Shown: positions 42,703-51,762 of the stretch, in pieces
Layout of the letters: every line of letters starts with the position of its first letter
Numbering within the stretch: position 1 is the first letter of the stretch
The notes under the pieces: model-generated
Told to the model about the DNA's origin: nothing
Seen by the model: only the letters and a program-made list of their open reading frames with translations
The model's database searches: none
From: Xanthomonas sontii
GTDB taxonomy: Bacteria > Pseudomonadota > Gammaproteobacteria > Xanthomonadales > Xanthomonadaceae
DNA length: 64,000 nucleotides
NCBI RefSeq assembly: GCF_040529055.1
Contig: NZ_CP132342.1
Span: 4,338,001-4,402,000 of the forward strand
Direction: 5' to 3'
Made by a program: the position numbers and the translations under genes

Positions 42703-44250
42703 TCATTCCACGCTGATGGCCACGAACTGACTCGCCGGACTACCTGGCGCACGCACCAACAACATCACCACGTCGCCCTTCTTAGCGTCGGACGTGAGCT
42801 TGTGGAATTGAGCCGGACTGGAAACCGGAACCCGCCCGACCTGCAGCACGATCATGCCAGGTCGCAATTGCGACTTTCTCGCAAGCGCACTGCTGACCTG
42901 CGCCACTTGCACGCCTTGGTCGGGCTCCAATCCAAGCTTCTGGCGCATTTGCGCAGGGATCTCCTGGACGCTGATGCCCAGCGCGGTGCCCTCAGCCGCC
43001 TGTGGCGCAGGCGCCGCCCCGGCGCGACCAGGCAGTTGCTGACCCAACATTCCATCGTCGGCAATCAGCTCGCTCAAGGTCACCATGACGTCCCGCTCCT
43101 TGCCATCGCGAACGATCGTAACGCGCGCCTTGCTTCCAGGCGGCAACATGCCCACCAACGGAGGCAAATCCTCGCGCGTGTTGATCCTCTGACCATTGAA
43201 GGCAACGATGAAGTCGCCGGGTTCGATACCGGCCTTGGCCGCACCAGTGCCCGGCTGGACACCATTGACCAGAGCACCGCGCGTGTCCGGCAGCCCCAGC
43301 CCCTTAGCCTCGACGTCACTGATGTTCGGTTGCATGGTCACGCCCAGCATTCCGCGACTGACCTTGCCGGTCTTCTTGATCTGCTCGACCGCGCTCATCG
43401 CCAGGTCGATCGGGATCGCGAAGCTGATGCCCATGTAGCCGCCGGAGGCGGAGAAGATCTGCGAGTTGATGCCGACCACCTCACCGCGGGTGTTGAGCAG
43501 CGGGCCGCCGGAGTTGCCCTGGTTGATCGCCACGTCGGTCTGGATGAACGGCACGTAGCGCTGGTCGGCGTAGGGGTTGCTGCGGCCGGTGGCGCTGACG
43601 ATGCCGGCGGTGACCGAGTGGTCCAGGCCGAACGGCGAACCGATCGCCACCACCCACTGGCCGGGCTTGAGCAGGTTGGAGTCGCCGATGCGCACCGTCG
43701 GCAGGTTCTTGCCGTCGATCTTCAGCAGCGCCACGTCGTACTGCTGGTCGCTGCCGACCACCTTGGCGGTGAACTCGCGGCGGTCGGTGAGCTTGACCTT
43801 GACCTCGCTGGCGCCGTCGACCACGTGGTGGTTGGTCAGCACGTAGCCATCGGGCGAGATGATGAAGCCCGAGCCCATCGAACGGCCGGCGGGGCCATCG
43901 TCATCCGGCGCGCCGCCGCGCGGCTGCCCGGGCATGCCCGGCATGCCGTCCGGGCCGAAGAAGCGGCGGAAGAACTCGGGCATCTGGTCGTCGTCGGGCA
44001 TGCCGCCGCCGGAGCGTGCGGCCGCGGCGCGGCGGCTGATGGTGGTCTCGACATTGACCACGCCGGGACCGACCTGCTCGACCAGGCGGGTGAAGTCGGG
44101 AAGGTTGCCGACCAGCTGCGGCGCCGGCGCGGCCTGCGCGGCCGGCGGCGGGGCGCTGGCGGCGCTGGGGCTGGGCTGCTGCGCGCAGGCGGCCAGCGGC
44201 ACGGTCAGCGCCAGCAGGCCCAACAGATGGTGGCGGATACGGTGAGTCAT
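42703..44250 (-). CDS. mucD: periplasmic serine protease MucD/DegP
   Basis: A 515-residue HtrA-family protease that degrades misfolded envelope proteins. The signal sequence ends in LAAC (Cys22), so it may be lipidated. The trypsin-like triad is His142 (TNHHVVD), Asp172 (YDVALLK) and Ser247 (GNSGGP). Two PDZ domains follow (about 300-390 and 420-510). A Gly/Met/Pro-rich loop (about 80-122) precedes the protease core. The ATG at 44250 begins the signal peptide. It is third in the order rpoE-rseA-mucD, the usual xanthomonad envelope-stress set. The 3' third (42703 to about 43370) has lower GC (about 62 percent in three counted samples) than the 5' part. Confidence 0.92.
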   Translation of the reverse strand: MTHRIRHHLLGLLALTVPLAACAQQPSPSAASAPPPAAQAAPAPQLVGNLPDFTRLVEQVGPGVVNVETTISRRAAAARSGGGMPDDDQMPEFFRRFFGPDGMPGMPGQPRGGAPDDDGPAGRSMGSGFIISPDGYVLTNHHVVDGASEVKVKLTDRREFTAKVVGSDQQYDVALLKIDGKNLPTVRIGDSNLLKPGQWVVAIGSPFGLDHSVTAGIVSATGRSNPYADQRYVPFIQTDVAINQGNSGGPLLNTRGEVVGINSQIFSASGGYMGISFAIPIDLAMSAVEQIKKTGKVSRGMLGVTMQPNISDVEAKGLGLPDTRGALVNGVQPGTGAAKAGIEPGDFIVAFNGQRINTREDLPPLVGMLPPGSKARVTIVRDGKERDVMVTLSELIADDGMLGQQLPGRAGAAPAPQAAEGTALGISVQEIPAQMRQKLGLEPDQGVQVAQVSSALARKSQLRPGMIVLQVGRVPVSSPAQFHKLTSDAKKGDVVMLLVRAPGSPASQFVAISVE

Positions 44251-44355
44251 CGGACGCAAGCCTCCGGTTCGGGAAGGGGAACAACGAGGGGACGAAGCAA
44301 CGGGGACCACGCGCCGGAATGAGGCACGGACGCCTGCCGGCGCGCGGGGTCAGGG

Positions 44356-45294
44356 CTACGGATGCAGCGGCGGGTTGGCCACGGCGTCGGCAGGCAATCG
44401 GGGTTCGAACGGATAGAACGCCGCCGGGTCCGCGCCGCTGTGCGGGAAGCTGGCGGTGAATTCGCTCCCGGCATCGGCGGATGGCAGCGTCGAGCGCGGC
44501 CACGGCCGGGCCTGCAGCGGCGTCGCCGGATGCCCGAACGGATCGCTGGCGCGTTGCGCGACCATCGTCGGCGGCGCGACCGGCGCAACGAACGGCGTCT
44601 GCGCCGGCGCCTTGGCCTGCGGTTTGGTAGGCGCCGCTGCGGCATAGGCGCGCTCGGCCGGGACGCTGCGGGTGCGCGCGGCCTGTTCGCTACGGGTGGC
44701 CTCGCGTCGCGCTGCCGCGGCCGCCTCCTGGCGACGATTGGCGGCGATCGCCATCGCCGGCGCGGCAGCGACGGCTGCGGCGAGATCGCCCTGCGGATCG
44801 GCCGGTGCCGGTGCCGGCGCGGGCGCCGGGACCTGCGGCGCGGTGGCATCGACGACCTGCGCCGGCGCCAACGCCTCGGGCGTCTGCGGCAGGCGCTGGG
44901 TCATGAACAGCGCGAGCAGCGCGACCGAAGCGGCCAGGGCCGCACTGCCGCCCCAGCGCCAGTTGCGGCGCTTGCCGGCGGCGCTGGCCGCATCGGCACG
45001 CGCGGCCTGCTGCGCTTCGGCGGCCACCGCCTGGCGCACGCGGGCACTGAAATCGCTGGGCGCCGGCACGCTGACGCGGCCGCGCAGGATGTCGCCGCAC
45101 AGCTGCCAGCGCTCGTGGCAACCGGACAGTTCCTCGTCGTGCTGCAACCGGCGCAGCACGAAGCGCGCCTCGTCGGCCGGCAGTTCGCCGTCGATCAGCG
45201 CGGACAGTTGCTGCCGGTAGTGCAGCTCGAACTTGTCCGGCGCTGTGCTGTCGGGCGCCGGCACTGGCTTGGGAAAGGGCGTGCTATCGGTCAT
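44356..45294 (-). CDS. rseA: anti-sigma-E factor RseA-like
   Basis: A 312-residue inner-membrane protein. The N-terminal cytosolic RseA domain (about 22-95: HYRQQLSALIDGELPADEARFVLRRLQHDEEL) binds the sigma factor. One membrane segment is at about 114-132 (WGGSAALAASVALLALFM). A long Pro/Ala-rich periplasmic part follows. The ATG overlaps the rpoE stop (ATGA), so sigma and anti-sigma are made together. Regulated proteolysis would free RpoE; MucD downstream fits this pathway. Confidence 0.9.
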   Translation of the reverse strand: MTDSTPFPKPVPAPDSTAPDKFELHYRQQLSALIDGELPADEARFVLRRLQHDEELSGCHERWQLCGDILRGRVSVPAPSDFSARVRQAVAAEAQQAARADAASAAGKRRNWRWGGSAALAASVALLALFMTQRLPQTPEALAPAQVVDATAPQVPAPAPAPAPADPQGDLAAAVAAAPAMAIAANRRQEAAAAARREATRSEQAARTRSVPAERAYAAAAPTKPQAKAPAQTPFVAPVAPPTMVAQRASDPFGHPATPLQARPWPRSTLPSADAGSEFTASFPHSGADPAAFYPFEPRLPADAVANPPLHP

Positions 45295-45911
45295 ACGCGG
45301 TGTCGCTCACGGGTGGCGCTGTCGGTATCCAGCAGGGGACGGAGTTCGGCGTCGATGGCCTCGCGGGCGCGGAAGATCCGCGAACGCACGGTGCCGATCG
45401 GGCAGCGCATCTTCTGCGCGATGTCCTCGTAGCTCATGCCCTCCACCTCGCGCAGGGTGATGGCGGTACGCAACTCTTCCGGCAAGGCGTCGACCGCCTT
45501 CATCACCGTGCGTTCCAGCTCCTGGCGCATCAACTCGCGTTCGGGCGTGTCGGTGTCGCGCAGGCGGGTGCCGCTGTCGAACTGCTCGGCATCGAGCACA
45601 TCGACGTCGTCGGTGGGCGGCCTGCGGTTGTGCGCGACCAGGTAGTTCTTGGCGGTGTTCACGGCGATCCGGTGCAACCATGTGGAGAACTGGGCGTCGC
45701 CGCGGAAACTCCCGATCGCGCGGTAGGCGCGGATGAAAGTGTCCTGGGCCACGTCCTGACATTCGCTCCAGTCGGCGATGTAGCGCCCGATCAGGCCGAC
45801 GATCCGATGCTGGTACTTGCGCACCAGCACATCGAACGCCGCGCTTTCGCCGCGCTGCACACGCCGGACCAGTTCAAGGTCCAGCTCCTGGGGTGTTTCG
45901 ACATCGGCCAT
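45291..45911 (-). CDS. rpoE: ECF sigma factor RpoE
   Basis: A 206-residue envelope-stress sigma factor. Region 2 (FDVLVRKYQHRIVGLIGRYI, DVAQDTFIRAYRAIGSFRGDAQFSTWLHRIAVNTAKN) and region 4 (LPEELRTAITLREVEGMSYEDIAQKMRCPIGTVRSRIFRAREAI) are complete. The ATG at 45911 gives MADVETPQ; four extra codons upstream are possible. A sigma-E-type promoter sits 40 bases upstream, so it probably activates itself. Confidence 0.95.
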   Translation of the reverse strand: MADVETPQELDLELVRRVQRGESAAFDVLVRKYQHRIVGLIGRYIADWSECQDVAQDTFIRAYRAIGSFRGDAQFSTWLHRIAVNTAKNYLVAHNRRPPTDDVDVLDAEQFDSGTRLRDTDTPERELMRQELERTVMKAVDALPEELRTAITLREVEGMSYEDIAQKMRCPIGTVRSRIFRAREAIDAELRPLLDTDSATRERHRV

Positions 45912-45951
45912 AGCGGGCCGCACTCCTGTCAGCCCAACCTACGTCGGACCC

Positions 45952-45978
45952 TCTGACCGCCAATTCGGAAAAAAGTTC
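45952..45978 (-). promoter_or_regulatory. sigma-E-type promoter of rpoE (autoregulation)
   Basis: On the minus strand GAACTT (45978-45973), a 16-base spacer and TCAGA (45956-45952) match the sigma-E consensus GAACTT-N16-TCTGA closely. It lies about 40 bases before the rpoE start. Confidence 0.75.
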
Positions 45979-46150
45979 AGCGCCCCTCAGCGGATCGCCG
46001 CCCCACGACGTTAACCGGCGTTCCGTTAGGCTGGCGCAAGGCCAGCGGTCGCGGGACGCGCCTCAATTCCCCTGGATTGGGATTTGACGCGACGGAAACA
46101 ACCTCTGGATGATAACGATCTTCTCCATACACAAGCGGATGGTCCTCCCC

Positions 46151-48214
46151 ATGCTTTCAGGCTTCGACGGGCTCCGATTCAGTCACTGGCAAGCGGACAT
46201 CCGCGGCGACGGCATCGTCGTGCTCAGCCTCGACCGCCAGGACGCGCCCGTCAATGCGCTGTCGCAGGACGTGTTGCTGGAGCTGGGCAATCTGCTCGAG
46301 CGCATCGCCATCGATCCGCCCAAGGGCGTGGTGATCCGCTCGGCCAAGGACAATGGCTTCATCGCCGGCGCCGACCTCAAGGAATTCCAGGAATTCGACC
46401 GCCGCGGCACCGTCAACGACGCCATCCGCCGCGGCCAGGCCACCTTCCAGAAACTGGCCGAACTGCCCTGCCCCACGGTCGCGGCGATCCACGGCTTCTG
46501 CATGGGCGGCGGCACCGAGATCGCCCTGGCCTGCCGCTACCGCGTCGCCTCCAGCGATGCGGCCACCCGCATCGGCCTGCCCGAGACCAAGCTCGGCATC
46601 TTCCCCGGCTGGGGCGGCAGCGCGCGCCTGCCACGGCTGATCGGCGCGCCGGCGGCAATGGACCTCATGCTCACCGGGCGCACCGTGTCGGCCTCGGCGG
46701 CGCGGGCGATGGGCCTGGTCGACAAGGTCGCCGCGCCGGCCGTGCTCACCGATACCGCCGTGGCGCTGGCGCTGTCCGGCAGCACACGTCCCTTCAAGCA
46801 GCGCGCCACCGCCTGGGCCACCAACACCTGGCCGGCGCGCAAGCTGCTGGCGCCGCAGATGCGCAAGCAGGTGGCGCGCAAGGCGCGCAAGGAACACTAC
46901 CCGGCGCCGTATGCGCTGATCGGGGTGTGGGAACGCAGCGGCGGTAGCGGTATCCAGGCGCGCCTGGACGCCGAGCGCAAGGCGGTGGTCAAGCTGGCCA
47001 GCACCCCGACCGCGCGCAACCTGATCCGCATCTTCTTCCTCACCGAGCGGCTCAAGGCGCTGGGCGGCAAGGACCACGGCATCCGCCACGTGCACGTGGT
47101 CGGCGCCGGGGTGATGGGCGGCGACATCGCCGCCTGGTCGGCCTACAAGGGCTTCGAGGTGACCCTGCAGGATCGCGAGCAGCGCTTCATCGACGGCGCG
47201 CTGAGCCGCGCCGGCGAGCTGTTCGCCAAGCGGGTCAAGGACGACAGCAAGCGCCCGGCGGTGGCGGCGCGCCTGAAGGGCGATTTGGCCGGCGACGGCG
47301 TGCCGACCGCCGATCTGGTGATCGAGGCGATCATCGAGAACCCGCAGGCCAAGCGCGAGCTGTACCAGGCGCTGGAACCGCGCATGCAGCCGACTGCGCT
47401 GCTCAGCACCAACACCTCCTCGATCCCGCTGACCGAACTGCGCGAGCACATCCAACGCCCGGCGCAGTTCGGCGGCCTGCACTACTTCAACCCGGTGGCG
47501 CAGATGCCGCTGGTGGAGATCGTCTGCCACGACGGCCTGGCGCCGGAAAACCAGAAGCGGCTGGCCGCGTTCTGCAAGGCGATCGACAAGCTGCCGGTGC
47601 CGGTCGCCGGCACCCCGGGCTTCCTGGTCAACCGCGTGCTGTTCCCGTACATGCTGGAAGCGGCCACCGCCTATGCCGAAGGCATTCCCGGCCCGGCGAT
47701 CGACAAGGCCGCGGTCAAGTTCGGCATGCCGTTGGGCCCGATCGAACTGATCGACACCGTGGGCCTGGACGTGGCCGCCGGCGTCGGCGCCGAACTGGCG
47801 CCGTTCCTGGGCCTGCCGATCCCGGCGGCGCTGCAGACGGTGGAGCCGGGCAAGCGCGGCAAGAAGGACGGCCAGGGCCTGTACGCCTGGGAGAACGGCC
47901 GCGCCAAGAAGCCGGAACTACCCAAGGACTACCGTGCACCGGACGACCTGGAAGACCGCCTGATCCTGCCGCTGCTCAACGAAGCGGTGGCCTGCCTGCA
48001 CGAGGGCGTGGTCGCCGACGCCGACCTGCTCGATGCCGGCGTGATCTTCGGTACCGGCTTCGCCCCGTTCCGCGGCGGCCCGATCCAGCACATCCGCGCC
48101 GCCGGCGCCGACGTGCTGCTGGCACGCCTGCGCGCCCTGCACACGCGCTACGGCGAGCGTTTCGCCCCGCGACCGGGTTGGGAGTCGCCGGCGTTGCGCG
48201 AACCGGTGGTGTGA
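46151..48214 (+). CDS. fadB: FadB-like multifunctional enoyl-CoA hydratase / 3-hydroxyacyl-CoA dehydrogenase
   Basis: A 687-residue beta-oxidation enzyme. The N-terminal crotonase domain (about 1-195) has the oxyanion loop IAGADLKEFQEF and GFCMGGGTEIALACRYRVAS. The NAD-binding domain starts at VVGAGVMGGDIAAW (about 313-326), and the C-terminal dehydrogenase has NTSSIPLTEL and GLHYFNPVAQMPLVEIV. It hydrates enoyl-CoA and oxidises the product. No thiolase partner (fadA) is adjacent. The ATG at 46151 gives the family start MLSGFDGL; a longer frame begins at 46109 but its start is unlikely. Confidence 0.93.
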   Translation: MLSGFDGLRFSHWQADIRGDGIVVLSLDRQDAPVNALSQDVLLELGNLLERIAIDPPKGVVIRSAKDNGFIAGADLKEFQEFDRRGTVNDAIRRGQATFQKLAELPCPTVAAIHGFCMGGGTEIALACRYRVASSDAATRIGLPETKLGIFPGWGGSARLPRLIGAPAAMDLMLTGRTVSASAARAMGLVDKVAAPAVLTDTAVALALSGSTRPFKQRATAWATNTWPARKLLAPQMRKQVARKARKEHYPAPYALIGVWERSGGSGIQARLDAERKAVVKLASTPTARNLIRIFFLTERLKALGGKDHGIRHVHVVGAGVMGGDIAAWSAYKGFEVTLQDREQRFIDGALSRAGELFAKRVKDDSKRPAVAARLKGDLAGDGVPTADLVIEAIIENPQAKRELYQALEPRMQPTALLSTNTSSIPLTELREHIQRPAQFGGLHYFNPVAQMPLVEIVCHDGLAPENQKRLAAFCKAIDKLPVPVAGTPGFLVNRVLFPYMLEAATAYAEGIPGPAIDKAAVKFGMPLGPIELIDTVGLDVAAGVGAELAPFLGLPIPAALQTVEPGKRGKKDGQGLYAWENGRAKKPELPKDYRAPDDLEDRLILPLLNEAVACLHEGVVADADLLDAGVIFGTGFAPFRGGPIQHIRAAGADVLLARLRALHTRYGERFAPRPGWESPALREPVV

Positions 48215-48611
48215 GGCGCGCGCAAGCCCTCTGTAAGCGTGCGTCAGGGCACCTCCCATAACGACGGGTCGCGCCCCTTGGTAGCGGCTTCAGCCGCGGC
48301 GGGCGTTTCCCGGCAAGACCCGTCGCGGCTGAAGCCGCTCCCACGCGATCTTGCGGCGAATTCGCCGGGCGTACTGTGGGAGGGACTTCAGTCCCGACGC
48401 ATTACGCCATCGGAAAGCATGGCCGCTTCGCCCGGCGCGGCTGCATGACAGGTGATCCCCACAAAGCAAGCTGCCCGTAGCTTGATTGTGGGGAAAGCAG
48501 GTCGCTGCAGGCGCCCTTCAGTCGCACTCGGCATTCCAGGTGCGCGCGGACGACAAATCCCAAACCAGAACAACGCCGCACCTGCACGAACGCCGTTACG
48601 CAGCAGTGCTG
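48215..48611. repeat. intergenic region with two REP types and one long hairpin
   Basis: A REP pair lies at 48281-48344: AGCGGCTTCAGCCGCG and its exact inverse CGCGGCTGAAGCCGCT. A single GTGGGAGGGACTTCAGTCCC REP lies at 48376-48400, the same word as in the 174-bp array. A further stem, CCCCACAAAGCAAGCT with AGCTTGATTGTGGGG (one mismatch or bulge), is at 48457-48493. No gene is seen. Confidence 0.8.
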
Positions 48612-49619
48612 CTAGTGCGAATGCCCCTGCATGTGGCCGTGCCCATGTGCGGGATGGGCATGATCGTGATCGTGGTCCTCGTGACCATGCCCGTGATGAT
48701 CGTGACCACCACCCTCGCCCGCCGCCGGCGTGCCGCACGGGGTGGCGCCGCAATGGCCGGCTTCCATCTGCAGGGTGATGTGATCGATGCCGAACTGCGC
48801 ATGCAGGCCATCGCACAGCGCGGCGCGCACGGCATCGGCGTCACCGCCGTCGGCGACCACCACATGCGCGGTCAGCGCCGGCGTGCTGGAGGCCAGCGCC
48901 CACACGTGCAGGTCGTGCACGCTGGCCACGCCGGGCGCGGCCTGCAGATAGCCGCGCACCGCGCCCAGGTCCACGCCCTTGGGCACGCCTTCCAGCAGCA
49001 CGTTGATCGCCTCGCGCAGCAGCACCCAGGTCCGCGGCAACACCCACAGGCCGATCAGCACCGCCAGGATCGGATCGATCAGTTTCCACCCGGTGACGCG
49101 GATCGCCAGCGCGCCGACGATCACCGCGACCGAGCCGAGCATGTCGCTCCACACTTCCAGGTACGCGCCCTTCATGTTGAGGCTCTCGCCGCTGCCGGCC
49201 TTGAGCAGGCGCATCGAGATCAGGTTGATCAGCAGGCCGAACGCGGCGATGCCGAGCATGCCGACGGTGGCAATCTCCTGCGGCTGGCGGAAGCGCTGCA
49301 CCGCCTCCCACAGGATGTAGCCGGCCACCACGAACAGCAGCGCGCCGTTGACCAGCGCGCCCAACGCCTCCAGCCGTGCGTAGCCATAGCTGCGCTTGGC
49401 ATCGGGCGGGCGCCGGCTCAGCCGCACCGCGATCAGCGCGATCATCAGCGCCAGCGTGTCGGTGGCCATGTGCGCGGCATCCGACAGCAGCGCCAGGCTG
49501 TTGGTGAGGAAGGCACCGGCCACTTCCACCACCAGGAACAGCGCGGTGAGACCGAGCGCCCACCACAGGGGCTGCTCGTGGCGGATTTCGGTGGGGGCGT
49601 GGCTGTGATCGTGTCCCAT
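48612..49619 (-). CDS. czcD: cation diffusion facilitator metal exporter (CzcD-like)
   Basis: A 335-residue inner-membrane antiporter with six membrane segments, exporting zinc, cobalt or cadmium in exchange for protons. The first metal site is in LLSDAAHMATDTLAL. At the second site the sequence reads EVWSDMLGS, as in CzcD-type members, rather than HxxxD. The cytosolic C-terminal domain has VHDLHVWALASS. His-rich tails at both ends (MGHDHSH, and a ~30-residue HDHHGHGHEDHDHDH-type tail) probably gather metal. The ATG is at 49619. Confidence 0.92.
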   Translation of the reverse strand: MGHDHSHAPTEIRHEQPLWWALGLTALFLVVEVAGAFLTNSLALLSDAAHMATDTLALMIALIAVRLSRRPPDAKRSYGYARLEALGALVNGALLFVVAGYILWEAVQRFRQPQEIATVGMLGIAAFGLLINLISMRLLKAGSGESLNMKGAYLEVWSDMLGSVAVIVGALAIRVTGWKLIDPILAVLIGLWVLPRTWVLLREAINVLLEGVPKGVDLGAVRGYLQAAPGVASVHDLHVWALASSTPALTAHVVVADGGDADAVRAALCDGLHAQFGIDHITLQMEAGHCGATPCGTPAAGEGGGHDHHGHGHEDHDHDHAHPAHGHGHMQGHSH

Positions 49620-49884
49620 GGGGCGACCCGGCGGCGATGCGGAGGAAGATGGCCGCTACCTTAGGCCGCCGCCTGCGCGGAGACTATTACACCGTTCGAC
49701 AGCGGCACGCGCTCTTGATGCTGTTGTGCAGCCGATGGACCGCAAGCAGACACGGCAACCAGGCACGCCAGATACCGGGCTCAGGAAGTCTGATCGCGGC
49801 CCGACCTGCCACACGCTGGCCAAAGAAGAGGCGCGACTCATGAAAGCGCGGATCTCGGCATGGCGGCCGAGACCCGCACGACGC

Positions 49885-50532
49885 TCAGCGGGTCGGCGCC
49901 GCCGATGGCGCGCCAGCGCTCTGCAACTGCTGCGCCTTGGCCAGGTGCTCGGCCACGTGCGTGCGCGTGGTGCGCAGATGCGCGACCACGTCCGGGGTCT
50001 TCGCGGCGGGGATCAGGGTGCTGTCGAGCATCTGCAGGGCGGCCTGGTGATCCTTGACCATCGCCATGACGTAGGCCTGCTCGAAGCGATCACCGTCCAG
50101 GGCCTGCAGCTTGCCGGCCTCTGCCTTGGCCTGCTGCATCTGCTGCTGCGCCGGTGCGGCCTTCGCATCAGGACCCCACGGCGCGATCTTGGCGTTGTTG
50201 TCCGAGTGCTCCTTGACCATCAGCATGGCGTAGTCGCGCACCGGGCCCTTGACCTGCTTCTGCAAGGCCAGGTTGCCGGCGTTGATCTCGCTGGTGTTGA
50301 TCGCCGACAGCACGCCGAGCGCCTGCTTTTCGTCGAGTGCGGACGCGCGCGCGCCTTGCGCGCCCTGCATGCCGGTCGACGTCTGCGCGGCAGAGGTCGA
50401 CGGCGTTTGCTGCTGCATGGCGCCGGGATCGGTACTGCCGGCCTGGCCGGACGTATCGGTCTGCGCATGCGCAAGGCCGACGCCGAGAACCGACATCAGC
50501 GCCAGAGAGAACGCGGAACGGGAATGACGCAT
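49885..50532 (-). CDS. secreted DUF4142 protein
   Basis: A 215-residue protein with a signal peptide (cleaved after LAHA, about residue 23). A Gln/Ser/Thr-rich linker to about residue 65 leads into a four-helix DUF4142 domain (LSAINTSEINAGNLALQKQVKGPVRDYAMLMVKEHSDNN). This domain is ferritin-like in shape; function is unknown. The ATG follows AAAGGAG. The 265 bases past its stop hold nothing I recognise. Confidence 0.85.
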   Translation of the reverse strand: MRHSRSAFSLALMSVLGVGLAHAQTDTSGQAGSTDPGAMQQQTPSTSAAQTSTGMQGAQGARASALDEKQALGVLSAINTSEINAGNLALQKQVKGPVRDYAMLMVKEHSDNNAKIAPWGPDAKAAPAQQQMQQAKAEAGKLQALDGDRFEQAYVMAMVKDHQAALQMLDSTLIPAAKTPDVVAHLRTTRTHVAEHLAKAQQLQSAGAPSAAPTR

Positions 50533-50652
50533 GACAATCTCCTTTGCATGGCAGGTATCGCCATGCTCCGCGGCCTTTCGTGAGCGCTTGGTTGAACGAG
50601 GGTGCAGGCGATGCGAAATGCTGCAGATGCACGTGGACTGCGGCGCCTACGC

Positions 50653-51660
50653 CTACGGCAAGCAGCGCAGCAACAGCACACTGAGGCTGGCCAGCGCCAG
50701 CAGCGACAGCGTGCCGGCCGCCAAGACGCGGCCGCCGGACGCAAGCACCGTGCGCAGATTCACCGACAGTCCCAAAGCGGCCATCGCCACCAAGGTGAAC
50801 AGCAGCGACAGCGACTGCGCCGCTTCGATGAGCGACGCCGGCAGCACACCCAGCGCGCGCAGGCCCATCATGCCGACGAAGCCGAACACGAACCACGGCA
50901 CCAGCGCGTGCGCCGGGCGCCGCTGCGTCGGCGATCCATCACGCACCAGCCCCAGCAGCAACATCACCGGCCCGAGCATCAGCACCCGCATCAGCTTGAC
51001 CAGCGCACCGACCTGCGCGCTCAGCGCGCCCACCGGCACGGTCGCCGCCAGCACCTGCGGCACCGCGTACACGGTCAGGCCGGCGAGGATGCCGTAGTGG
51101 CGCTGGTCCAGGCCCAGCACGGGCACCGCCAGCGGCAACAGCAACACCACCAGCACGCCCAGCGCCGCGGTGAAGGCGATCGCTGCAGCGACATCCTCGG
51201 AGTCGGCGTCGATCACCGGCGCCGCCGCCACAATCGCCGAATTGCCGCAGATCGCATTGCCGCACGCGACCAGCGTGGCCAGTCGCGACGGCAGGCCCAG
51301 CGCGCGACCGATGCCGTAGCCGATGGCGATCGCCAGCAGCACCACCGCGGCGATGGCGCCCAGCAACAGACCGCCGGCCGCGCCGATGGCGCCGATCCCG
51401 ACCGAGGCCCCAAGCAGCACGATGGCCAGTTCCAGCGGCAGCTTGGCGGCGAAGGCGATGCCGGCGTGCGTGGACGGCGGCAGGCGCCACGCCGTGCGCA
51501 GCAAGGTGCCGAGCACGATCGCGAACACCAGCGCGTCGATCCAGCGCCGGCCCAGCCATTGCAGTTGCGCGCGCTCGGCCAGCCAGGCCAGCGCCGCCAC
51601 CGCGATGGCCAGGGCCAGGCCGGGCAGCAAGGTGGAAGGTCTGTGCAGTTGGGTGCGCAT
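50653..51660 (-). CDS. yeiH: YeiH-family (UPF0324) putative sulfate exporter
   Basis: A 335-residue membrane protein with about ten segments. The conserved signature LVACGNAICGNSAIVAAAPVIDAD and LLGASVGIGAIGAAGG are typical of the YeiH/PSE family. Substrate is uncertain; sulfate or sulfite-related export has been proposed. It is divergent from a LysR regulator, with 102 bases between the starts, as with yeiH-yeiE in E. coli. Confidence 0.9.
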   Translation of the reverse strand: MRTQLHRPSTLLPGLALAIAVAALAWLAERAQLQWLGRRWIDALVFAIVLGTLLRTAWRLPPSTHAGIAFAAKLPLELAIVLLGASVGIGAIGAAGGLLLGAIAAVVLLAIAIGYGIGRALGLPSRLATLVACGNAICGNSAIVAAAPVIDADSEDVAAAIAFTAALGVLVVLLLPLAVPVLGLDQRHYGILAGLTVYAVPQVLAATVPVGALSAQVGALVKLMRVLMLGPVMLLLGLVRDGSPTQRRPAHALVPWFVFGFVGMMGLRALGVLPASLIEAAQSLSLLFTLVAMAALGLSVNLRTVLASGGRVLAAGTLSLLALASLSVLLLRCLP

Positions 51661-51762
51661 GGCAGCGATCCGGATCGAGTGACCGCAGGTTGCGCCCGCA
51701 GACCGTTTCGATCCATCGCATAATGGCGCACATTTCATTCGATCTTTCCGAACGGTCTTCGC

